NCBI GenBank assembly: GCA_020465985.1
Contig: JAANYP010003256.1
Span: forward strand, 605,001-669,000
Length of the DNA stretch: 64,000 bases
Direction of reading: 5' to 3'
Source: Centrapalus pauciflorus
Taxonomy: Eukaryota; Streptophyta; Magnoliopsida; Asterales; Asteraceae
The position numbers and the translations under genes are program-made. Numbering within the stretch: the stretch's first letter is position 1; each line of letters opens with the position of its first letter. The notes under the pieces are model-generated. The model did no database searches and was not told the DNA's origin. It worked only from the letters and a program-made list of their open reading frames with translations. Shown piece by piece: positions 41,925-53,032 of the stretch.

Positions 41925-42738
41925 TTTTTTCTTTGATTGACAAATATATTAATCAACACAAATTACATGGCTCCAAGATGGAGACACAAAATAAGAAAAA
42001 GCCACAACCATCCAACAAAATAAAGACAACTACAAAACACATGATAACGGGTTATTTGTCCAACTTGACCAATTAAGCTTTGATGAATGATTCCGGTTTG
42101 GATCGGCCATTCTTTGCACCCAAGGGAATGGATCTTCCTCCAAAACTTTACTTCGATCCTCTGGGGACGAAAATAAGAGTTTGTTTCGCCATTTCCGTAA
42201 TACTCACCAAGAAACCACTATAACACCCTTGAGTAATGAATTACATCTCCTCTTTTCCCTCCATAAAAGATTCAAATGAAATGGAGTCAAACAAATCATT
42301 CAAATCACCTGTACTGCTGTACAATTCCACCAACTGCAAATTTTCCGCCAAAGTAAAATGACTCTTGGGCATTTAAGAGAACAGTGCTCAACATCTTCAG
42401 GCTTTGAATTGCAAAAAAGGCAGTTAGAAGAGTCTAAGATAATACCTTTCCTTGAGGAATTGATCCTAGTAGGAAGAGCATTAATTAATATCCGCCAAGT
42501 AAGAATGTTTACCTTGATTGGAATTAAAAATCTCCAAAATTTCTTTACATTAGCTCCAATGTGCCACAAAGGTTGATATGCATCAATGCCGATAGTTCCC
42601 CGACTGAAAATTCACTCTTTTGGTCCATGTTCAAATAAATCGAATCCTTACCAAATTTAAGCAAATCCATAGACCTCAACATTGATTCTAAAGCGTTGAG
42701 TTCCATCAGCCTTTCCTCTAATTTGAGACCTCCACTCC
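41925..42738 (-). mobile_element. LINE retrotransposon 3' fragment
   Basis: Minus-strand frames carry the zinc-binding end of a non-LTR reverse transcriptase (zf-RVT): FWRFLIPIKVNILTWRILIN, LPTRINSSRKGI, CLFCNSKPEDVEHCSLKCP (42569-42300). Upstream, 42736-42580 has EERLMELNALESML, FGKDSIYLNM and EFSVGELSALMH. Downstream, WKWRNKLLF and the tail to about 42085 follow in other frames. A poly-A (plus-strand T run near 41925) may mark the 3' end. The LTR at 42739 cuts the LINE, so the retrotransposon arrived later. Frameshifts make it inactive. Confidence 0.8.
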
Positions 42739-44944
42739 TGTGACACCCTTGCCACATTAACCACCAATTACCATTCACCCAGGATTAATCACCAACAAAC
42801 ACATAACATAATGATCTGATAGCTTAATAATAGCGCGGAAGCATTAAAGTACATAAATTTAAAGTATTACAACTGAATCTAACACCCTACGGTGCTACAA
42901 GGTTACATGTCTAAGTCTACATACTCAAACATTTTACATTATCCCAAATTTATTACAACAATAATTCCATAATCCAAATACCAAAGAAAACGGTAGAAAT
43001 CTTCAATCACTTCAATAGATTTCCTAGCTAGATGGTCCCGCAGCGGATTTCCCTTTTCCTGTAAAAAATATAACAACTGAAAGGGTAAGCTAAAGCTTAG
43101 TGAATACCAGTTGATTTTACACATTCTACAAATCATTATGATGCCACCCAGGGTAACCGCGGTAACACATACCGTATACCCCACACGTACTCCAAGTACG
43201 CAAACCTGAGCCGCAGCTCCTTCGAGCTGACACTCGGCATAAGAACAACCAACCATCTGAGGCAGACATTACATCGGGGATGACCTACTGTCTATCCTGA
43301 CCACAGAGGTGTCAAACTCTTGGTCATATAGCACAGTAACATCAGAGTACAGATGCGACCACGCAGGTCCATCGAAAAGATGCACAACAAATGAACGGAC
43401 ATGCAACAAATATGAATGTGCATCAACATAAACGCATGTTAGTAGAATGCCAAACGAACATGAAACAACATGCCTCAGCAGGCAATGCAAACATAATGCA
43501 GATGCAGCAATGTTAAAAATCAAAGGTACTCACAGTGGGTGCGTTATTATCTTTATTCAAATTTTATTTCTCCTCGGGCTTTCAACCGGATCAACCAAGT
43601 ACCCCACTGTGGGTTAAACAACTCCACAAGGGACCTGTAAGTCATTTGTAACAACACATCATGTTAATATCTTGTTTCTCTCCATAAAACTTAATTTTAT
43701 AAGTTTTTACCATTTTTGATCCCAAATTCGGATCTGTGTCCGAATTCGGATCCCACCCGGATTCGGACCCCAGTTCGGATCCCACATGATTCCCAATTCG
43801 GTCCACATATATATAAGTCCCAAATTCGGATCCTTTGTAAATTCGGACCAATACAATTTCGGATAATGGTCAAATTCGGACCATTAATTAGAATCGAACC
43901 ACATGCTAACTTCGGACCACATCCGAATTCGGTCCCCAAACGAATTCGGACCCCATCCTAAATTCAAACACTTAGAATATTTTTGCCATATAAATTTTCC
44001 AGAAATCCGGACCTCATCCTAAGTTCGAAGATATCCGAATTCGGATCAGATCCGAGTTCATCATGGATCCGAATTCGGACCATCTGATGTTCAAACTTGT
44101 GCAGTTTTATTATTTCCAGATTTTAATCCAAGTCCTTTTTGGTACTAATTCAATACATGAAATAAATTATACCAACTAAAATGCACTTAATTTCAACCAT
44201 TTTAACACTAACATTAACCTCTTTTATGCACCAAATCACACCCTTTTTAACCATTTTTCATTATTTTCGAACACACACACTAAAACACACACTAAATGCT
44301 CAAATCCATACTTTCAGTTCGAATCAGAGGCTGAAATTTAATATGTATAACATTAGATTTAAACTAATCTTCAATAACATCGTACATGCATCCATGTTTG
44401 AATCTCCAAATCGAATTTTCGGTTCATATAAAAAACCGAACCAAATATTCCCACAAATCGAATTTTAAAGAGATATTTACCTTAATTCGATGATTGCAGA
44501 TGTTATAATTCCTTCCTAGCAATCTTGTTTCAGATTTTCAGCTTAAAAATCCAATCTTTGATGATCTTCAAATTTTTAGAGAGAGAGAGATAGCCGAGAG
44601 AGAGATTTCTAGAGAGAGAAAAGGGCTTGGTGAAAAAGAAAGACAAATTTGTCTTTCATTCCTTTTTATTCATCACATTAATCTTTTTGGCACATTTAAC
44701 CCCTCAACTTATCCGGTTCCATAAAATACTGATTATATAAATAAAGAATTCCATCTTTTATTTATTATCCTTAATACTTAAATAATTATTTTCACTTAAA
44801 TAACTTGAAATTTCTAAATTTCCAAATAATACAACAAACTTTATAATTAATCCAATTTCCGTACCAACTTTCATAATTCAACTTAAATTACCATTTAAAC
44901 TTAATAAACTTTTAATATAATAATTTAAATCCAAGGATGTTACA
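42739..44944 (-). repeat. LTR A of the Tekay-like array
   Basis: TGTGACACCC to GATGTTACA, 2,206 bp, oriented with transcription on the minus strand. About 95% identical to LTR C in its right-hand part. It contains an array of TTCGGAC/TTCGGATC motifs (about 43727-44080), and a GA-rich patch at 44578-44620 that reads as CT-rich on the transcribed strand. The left flank is ACTCC inside a LINE. Confidence 0.9.
43727..44080. repeat. Array of AATTCGGA(C/T)C motifs in LTR A
   Basis: Around sixteen copies of TTCGG followed by ACC, ATCC or TCC, often preceded by AA or GA, in about 350 bp. LTR C has the same array at 58794-59150. Frames through it yield only repetitive Pro-Asn-Ser-Arg peptides. Confidence 0.85.
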
Positions 44945-47872
44945 GCATGGGCTCCACCACGCTCAAACTTCGTCCTCGAAGTTATTTGAATTCGATCATA
45001 TACTTATTCAACGTATCAACCTTTGTCTCTCAAATGTGATCTATTTCTTTGTGATGCTTCCAACGTATCAGTACCATTTTAATTTCTTTGTTTCTTAACT
45101 TCTTTACTTTCATATCCGTAATATATTCCGGCTTTTCAACATATACCACCCTTTCTTGAATTTCTAATTCAATATAATCAACCTAATCTTCATTACCAGT
45201 TGTGAAAATTTCATAAAGCTTTCCACATGAAACACCAAGTGTTATTTCGATATTTCCTTATGTAATTCCCAATGAGATAACAGATTCCTAACTTTTCTGT
45301 TATTCTAAATGAGCCAACACACCTCATTGGTGATATTAACAATTATGCTCCATCGTTTACCTCAAAGTTGATTAATTTAGGTGTCTCATCATTATAACTC
45401 TTCCTTTCATATCACAGACTCAGCAACCAGAGTCCTTTCAATTTCTTTCCAACATGTAGAGGTTCTACATTTCCTCCCTTACAAAACTTTACACGGTGTT
45501 CTCTTGATTTTTTTAACATGATAACCAATGTTATACAATAATTCCATCAAAGTAATTGATCTTTTCAGGTGATACTTAAATCCAAAATATATGATCTCAT
45601 CATGTATTCCAATGTGAAAATAGTCCATTCATTTTGACCATCTGTCGGGGTCGATAAACTGTACTCATAGCTATATGTGTACCTGATCTCACTTGTAAAG
45701 TAAACCAAGAGTTGAAAATGAACCGACTCTTCCAATCAAACATAATCGATTTTAGAGCATCATAAAAATAATAACCTTACTCACGCAAATCTGTGCAAGT
45801 CTTCCAAATAATAACTTTCTCGAGTTGGTATATACATACCCATTTTAATCAGTCTGTCTACAATTTACCAATTGTAGAAAATTTCTTAAATCTGTAATAC
45901 TGCAAGACAACTTCCAAATTCTCAATCGCTACACTTTTAGCGGAATCCTCCGAGATCCCAACTCCAGAAATCACATACTAGAAAATATAACCCATTGTAA
46001 TCAAAACTCACGATTTGTTATATTCAACTTTACGCTTACACCAAAATATCTTCGATAATTACAATTACCGATTCCTTCAACATTGTTATACAAATCCCTG
46101 TTCATAATGTTCATAAAACAGCTGGGGTGTTAATCAATCAAAATGTCGTAATCAGAGACTCGTAGCGCTCATAACTATCCTTGAAAGCTAATTTCAGTAC
46201 ATTCCTTCTTTGGACCTCAACTAATCATATCCCATTCGTAGATCACTCTTAGAAAAATAATGAGCTCTCATGCAACTAATTGAATAATCATCATTTCCCG
46301 GCAGCGGATATTTATTTATTATAGTCAATTTGTTCAAATCACTTTAATCTATACACATTCAGTAGATACAAGACAGTATGAATAACAAACTTTTGGGAGA
46401 AGCTCCAGGGATCAAGTCAACACAGAATTTCACTTGTCTTTCAAGTGCCACACCAGACAAGTCTTCCAGAAACACATATGGAAACATTTGGGACAACAGG
46501 CGCATCGACCACAATTTTCTCTTCAGTCTTGGCATCAATAGCATATACCATACAAGACTCACAGCCCTAAGCAATCAGCTTTCGGGACCTAACAATCATC
46601 AGTAGACATTGATCCCCACTTCTCTAATTCCCATATATACAAAGCTCCCGCCCCTCCGGCGTAGTTATCTTTATTATTCCTTTATTGCAAACTACATGCG
46701 TCTCATCACATATATACAACCAATTCATTCCAATTATCATATCAAATCGCTGATCTCTTATTGGAATTAAGTCAAGATTGAAGACTACCTCTTCAATCAC
46801 TAAAGTACAATCATGATACACATGATCTACGTTAACTATTTTGTTACTTAACAGTTTCAACATTAATCACAATAGACAATCTTTAGACCAAGGCATCAAC
46901 ACTTGTTGAGCAAAAGTAGTAGATACAATTAATCAGCCGTCACTAAAATCATACACTACTCATGACCGCCTCCGAATCCTCCTTAGATTCCGAATCGTAG
47001 TACCAGACTTTTCTTTGTTGTATAAGCAATTTCCTTAGTGTCCAAAGTCTCTTTAAACTTTTTATGGTTGATCAAATCTCCATTTCATTAAGTATTATAT
47101 CCCCCTTCCGATCGATTATACTTCACATTCATTTCTTACTTTACACTTCGCATTGCATATTTCAATTTCTCTTTTAAAATTATCATGTATTTTCCATGTA
47201 TTATCATACCCTCGTATGCTTTCTCCATAATTTCTAGATTTGCTTTCCTCATATAATATTCATATATACCAATATTGAAACAGTCTCTTTGATTCCAACT
47301 ACATCAAAATTCTCACGAACAATTCGAATCCTGTTGTTCTTAACCACAACCCTTTTTAAGTCAAAATATCAACACAGTGTAACATACAGTTTCTCTTAAT
47401 AAAAGCTAATGCTACATAGTTTATGATAACAATTACAAGTTGTTATCAATCCTTCAACATATCATATATAAGACTAATACAATTAATTTCCAATTCTTTA
47501 ACCCATTATGGTCAAACTTAAACTTTATTACAACTTTAAAACTCGTTCATAAATTCCATGATATCTATTGCATCTTTTCCAATTCAAAACTTCAAAATGC
47601 ATCTTGGCTATTCATCTAATGCCTATTTATATACTCGAGTATTCTCATACACAAACATGATTATACCTATATTAGTGATAACATTTCATATTACTCAAGT
47701 TCATATTAACTTCAGAATCATAAAACTTCGATGAAATCTTACATATAGAATTCTTAAAGTACTCTTCTAACTCCGTAATTTAAGGTACATAAGTTATAAC
47801 AATAGTCTCATAGATCTCATTTCCTTTGTTGAACTCTTCATCCATAGTTTCATCATGTAATGTTAGTACATG

Positions 47873-48655
47873 CTAATTCTTTGTTCGAAATCTGCAAGTT
47901 CTGCTAAAATGACCCACCTTTCCACATTTATAACAAGCATCGGCCTTCCTTGGACACTTGTCAGCCTTATGTCCAAATTGGTTACAATGTCGACATCTTC
48001 TACATCTATCACGTTTATTTGTTCTTGACATCAAATACGGTCCATTTAGTTTATCACCTCCAGAATTTGCAATCTTTCCGATAGCTCTATCTTCAGGATC
48101 AACATGAGGTACGACATCAGGCTCACCATATTGCCTACTAAACAACAACTTGAACTGTTCCCAACTAAAGGAAGTAATCAGTTCTGATCCCAATTCTCTT
48201 TCCCAACAGTTCCACCATTTCTTGGCTTGTCCAATCAATTGATCCTTAGCCAAAAATACCTTGTACTCATCCTTACAATTCATTTCCGTAAAAATTTGTT
48301 CCATAATTGTAATCCATATTTCTGTTTCCTCAATTCTCAGAGATCCAGAGAATGTTGGTGGTTGCCAGTACTTGAATGATTTAATTACATAGTTCATGTA
48401 ATTCTCATTAATTCTGGTTTCATACTCAATCTTTTCCTTGCCCTTGTCTTTACGTTTCGCTTTATTCCTAAGGTTTACGTCATCCACAACATAATTACTT
48501 TCATGTTCCATCTTTTCTTTTCTCTTGTCTTCTTTTCTTTTAGCTTTGACCTCATCTCGAGCCCGAAACTGATCTTGAATCATTCTGTTTTGTTCTGCCA
48601 TCATTGATAGCATCATTTCCCTCGTTTCTCGTGGCGTCATTCCTCCTCCAGACAT
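47873..48655 (-). pseudogene. gag of internal region 1, 260-codon open frame
   Basis: Starts MSGGGMTPRETREMMLSMMA and contains a shortened gag domain (KSFKYWQPPTFSGSLRIEET, IWITIMEQIF, AKKWWNCWERE). It ends with CCHC knuckles CRHCNQFGHKADKC and CYKCGKVGHFSRTC. Compared with the 412-residue Gag at 17924, the middle (after FSRQYGEPD) is deleted. The frame is open but the domain is truncated, so function is unlikely. Confidence 0.75.
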
Positions 48656-48857
48656 GTTCTGAAATATAAAGCATATAAATCTTTTAGTGATCCCATCACA
48701 TTGTTAACTACAACACATGTTGTCCCGTATGGAAGTCACTTTCCTAAAAAGCACTAGATCATATCCTATCTTAGTTCAGATCATTACTTACAATCACTAC
48801 ATATCATCACTTAATGTTTGAGACCAAGACCTCACGGACACTTGAATCTCAAACTAC

Positions 48858-48870
48858 TGCTCTGATACCA
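48858..48870 (-). other. Primer-binding site of element 1
   Basis: TGGTATCAGAGCA on the minus strand, five bases from LTR B; complementary to initiator tRNA-Met. Confidence 0.88.
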
Positions 48871-48875
48871 TACGC

Positions 48876-49446
48876 TGTGACACCCTTGCCACATTAACCA
48901 CCAATTACCATTCACCCAGGATTAATCACCAACAAACACATAACATAATGATCTGATAGCTTAATAATAGCGCGGAAGCATTAAAGTACATAAAGTTAAA
49001 GTATTACAACTGAATCTAACCCCCTACGGTGCTACAAGGTTACATGTCTAAGTCTACATACTCAAACATTTTACATTATCCCAAATTTATTACAACAATA
49101 ATTCCATAATCCAAATACCAAAGAAAACGGTAGAAATCTTCAATCACTTCAATAAATTTCCTAGCTAGATGGTCCCGCAGCGGATTTCCCTTTTCCTGTA
49201 AAAATATAACAACTGAAAGGGTAAGCTAAAGCTTAGTGAATACCAGTTGATTTTACACATTCTACAAATCATTATGATGCCACCCAGGGTAACCGCGGTA
49301 ACACATACCGTATACCCACACGTACTCCAAGTACGCAAACCCGAGCCGCAGCTCCTTCGAGCTGACACTCGGCATAAGAACAACCAACCATCTGAGGCAG
49401 ACATTACATCGGGGATGACCTACTGTCTATCCTGACCACAGAGGTG
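48876..49446 (-). repeat. LTR B, left part
   Basis: 571 bp beginning TGTGACACCC. At diagnostic sites near 49285-49350 (for example CCACCCAGGGTAACC and CGTACTCCAAGTACG) it matches LTR A rather than LTR C, so it belongs with element 1. It stops abruptly at CAGAGGTG, where gag-pol sequence begins. Confidence 0.88.
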
Positions 49447-52222
49447 CAAAGGTGTAACGCAGTCAACTCCAAGTCATGAGTCCCGAGTAGTTCTTTTCGT
49501 GTCTGCTTTAACTGTCTCGAAGCATAAGCTAGAACGTTTTTCCACGTTGCATCAAACCGCACCAAGTCCCAACTTCGAGAGTCATCCGTATATACCACAA
49601 AGGTCCTCATTACCCTCCTGGGTAAAAAAAAAGGGCAAGTATCGGTGGCTATACTTAACGTCTTTTTCAAAATATCAAACGCCTCCTGCCTGCCAGTTTC
49701 CCATACAAAGGTGCATTCTTCTTTTTAACATCGGTAAAGGGACTGAATCTTTTGAAAAGTCCTATAATGAATCGCCGATAATAGCCTGCCAGCCCAAGGA
49801 AACGTCTGATCTTCCGGTAGCGTGAGCGAGGCGCTCCAATTCCTTACCGCTTCACCTTAGCCGGATCTACAGAAATTCCGCCCCGATATCACTGCCCAAA
49901 AATGGAATCTGTTGCAGCCAAAGCTCACATTTTAGAACTTTGCAACACGCTTTCCTTTGCTTAACAATTCCAAGAACTCTTTTCAGATGATCAGCGTGTT
50001 ACGTCTTCCATACTTTGAATCACAAAATGGTCCGTCTATAAAAACAATTACCCGACTTGTCCAACATCGTCTGCAAACTCGGTTCCTCAAATTCCATAAG
50101 ACAGCCTGTGCATTGGTTAACCCGAAGGCATACCAAGAACTCGTAATGCCCGTAACGTGTCCTAAAGCTGGTTTTTAGGCACATCTTCCCTCTACTTTTA
50201 ACTGATGAGATCCTCGACCTCAGTCATCTTAGAAAACCACAAGCTCATGTAACTGGTCAAACAAGTCATCAAAAAGAGAGTCGCGCGTCCATCTGATACT
50301 TGTTCGATGATCGTCAATTTATTCACTCCCGTAATCGAGGCCATCCTCATGGTTCCATCTTTCTTTCTTAATCAAATAATACCGGATCTCCCCCACGGCG
50401 ATGAACTTGGTCGAATAAATGCCGATTATCCAACAACTCCTGGAGTTTGTGTCATCTCTCTTTCATCTCGGTTGGGGCAAGGCGATAAGAACGAGCTACC
50501 GGTGCAAGCTCCGGATCAGATCATTCTAAATTCCACGTGTCTTCTCCAGTGCGGCAACGCCAGACCAAGTCGTCGGAAACACATCCTGGAAGTTGTGAAA
50601 CAACAGGCACATCGGCCAACGCTTCTTCTCAGGCCTTGGCATCTATAGGCATATGCCGGGTAGGCGTGCCATCCCCTTGGCCACAAGCTTTGGTCGAGCT
50701 TTTGCAAAGTCAACAAACCACAACCCCACTTTCTATCCCCTAAATAAGATCTCAACGCCACTCAGGAGTAGTTATCTTGATCATACGCTTCTTACACACT
50801 ATATGGGCTTCATTCTCCTATCAACCATCCAGCCCGATAATCACAATCAAAATTCCACTAAACTCGTCGGATCAAGTTCAAAAAATTGAAGACTACATCG
50901 CAATCACTAAGGTTGCAGTTTCGGTATACTGATCTACTTTGACTAAGTGTTGCTAGCAGTTTCAATATCTAATACAGCAGATAGTTAGACAGGCATGGCA
51001 GGTTGTTGTGCAACATAGTAGATAAAAACGATCTATTGCACCCGAGTCCAAATTAATACTCTTGCAAGAAGAGTGTACAATAAACGATACCCGTGACCAC
51101 CTCCGGGTTTTTCCTCCTCCTCTGCAGTGATTTGAAATGCACGAGCCGGTGCCATTTGCGACTGACCCCGACGCTCGGTTAACGGAACCGCGCTTGAACC
51201 TCCGAAGGCGTGTTGATGTTGAGGCAGCAACTGCTGGAGTATCTTTCGACAATTTTCTACGATAGTGCCCCCATACTCCACACTTATGGCAAGCATCAGA
51301 GTCTCCGTGGCATTCATTTTGAAAGTGGCCCAACTCTCCGCAGCAAAAACACGCACGCCCGTTGGTGCACTTGCAGAAGTGTTCCAGATGACAACTGTTA
51401 CAATACTGTGGCGTCGGTGTTGATAGAGTATGCACGAGCACGACCGGAAAACCAGACTGTCGACGGAAGGAACTGTTGCGGCGAGTACTGCGATGATCGT
51501 GAAGAACCAGAATAACCGCTTCGTGCGTTTGCGTTTCGGTGGTGAAGGGTGAGTTGGGTTACTGAAGGCAGCAGCGGACCCCGCACGGATCCTGACATAC
51601 CCAAGAGCTGTTCCACATTCCCTGGCGGCTTCCAGTAAACCACAAATGTGGGGTAGCGTACGTTGCTCATCACCCTTCGAATCTCCAAAATCAAGCCAGC
51701 CTCAAACCTTGTCACTTCCTCTCCTCGGTATCCACTTGATGAGGCGCGAACAAAATCAGCCGCGTAAACTCGACGCGTACTGGGACACAGACTTAGTCCC
51801 CTGAATCAGCGTCATGAACGTAGCTTCAAGTCGTCAGGCGCTCATCGGCCGGGCAGTACTGCTGATTGAAGATATCAGTAAACTCAGGCCCATTTCATTA
51901 CAGCAACCTTCTCCGGGTTGAGTGCATTCACCATCGAGTTTCCCCACATTATTGCGTCTTTGGGGGAACAGGGGCAGTAGCGAATCGGACCATAATCCTT
52001 CTCAGCAAATCGCTGATTCGGAAAGTCCTTTCGGTAGCGGTTATCCACTCCAGGGCATAACAGCATCACCCAAGCCAAGTAAACGCAACGGCTCCATTTC
52101 CCTTAAAGTCCTTGAAACGGCAACCCCTGGGCTTATGTTAGATGACCCAGTGTTGTCACATTGCTCGCATCGTTCCCTCTCTTTCCTTATGTCTTCTCTT
52201 ATCTTCTCTTCGTTGAGCTTCG
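49447..52222 (-). other. Indel-riddled gag-pol segment inside LTR B; probable assembly artefact
   Basis: Co-linear with 54722-57480 of internal region 2, in the same orientation and at nearly the same length, but with single-base insertions and deletions every 10-30 bases and few clean substitutions. No frame longer than about 160 codons survives. It replaces 793 bp of normal LTR (58378-59170 in LTR C). Both junctions are clean. This error profile is that of uncorrected long-read sequence, not of old mutation (compare the transition-rich decay of internal region 1). Confidence 0.75.
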
Positions 52223-52996
52223 GTTTTATTATTTCCAGATTTTAATCCAAGTCCTTTTTGGTACTAATTCAATACATGAAATAAATTATACCAACTAAAA
52301 TACACTTAATTTCAACCACTTTAACACTAACATTAACCTCTTTCATGCACCAAATCACACCCTTTATAACCGTTTTTCTTTATTTTCGAACACACACTAA
52401 AACACACACTAAATGCTCAAATCCATACTTTCAGTTCGAATCAGGGGCTGAAATTTTGTACATAGCATCATAAATACTCGATTTAAACTAATCCACAATA
52501 AAATCATACATGCATCCATGTTTGAATCTCCAAATCAAATTTTCGGTTCATATAAAAACCGAACCAAATATTCCCACAAATCGAATTTTAAAGAGATATT
52601 TACCTTAATTCGGTGATTGCAGATGTTATAATTCCTTCCTAACAATCTTGTTTCAGATTTTCAGCTTCCAAATCCAAGTTTTGAGGTTCTTCGATTGTAG
52701 AGAGAGAGAGAGCCGAGAGAGAGATTTCTAGAGAGAGAAATGGCTTGGTGAAAATAAAAGACAAATTTGTCTTTCATTCCTTTTTATTCATCACTTTAAT
52801 CTTTTGGCACATTTAACCCCTCAACTCATCCGGTTCCATAAATACTGATTATGATTATATAAATAAAGAATCCATCTTTATTTATTATCCTTAATATTTA
52901 AATAATTATATTCACTTAATAATTTAAAATTCTAAATATCCAAATAATTCAATCTAATTATCCCAATTACAATAAATTAAATCCGAGGATGTTACA
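52223..52996 (-). repeat. LTR B, right part
   Basis: 774 bp, equal in length and nearly identical to 59171-59944 of LTR C (two obvious differences), ending GATGTTACA. It is therefore the partner of LTR C, while the left part of LTR B matches LTR A. Confidence 0.9.
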
Positions 52997-53032
52997 GCAT
53001 GGGCTCCACCACGCTCAACTTCGTCCTCGAAG

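Larger units (their letters stand above)
44945..48875 (-). mobile_element. Internal region 1 of the Tekay-like array, heavily decayed
   Basis: Aligns by eye with the intact internal region 2 (52997-57806) in the same orientation but is shorter; the RNase H and N-terminal integrase part is missing (jump near 45860-45900). Most differences are C to T or G to A, as expected from long-term cytosine methylation. Surviving frames include a protease-region piece (46863-46624, HVYHDCTLVIEEVVFNLDLI) and gag (48655-47873). Confidence 0.85.

Noticed and set aside
43642..43961. Repetitive peptides rich in Pro, Asn, Ser and Arg on both strands
   Set aside because: They are translations of the TTCGGA motif array inside LTR A and recur in LTR C; not proteins.
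49165..52245. About fifteen short frames between 49.1 and 52.2 kb as genes
   Set aside because: They are fragments of one gag-pol copy chopped by single-base indels, most likely sequencing noise.
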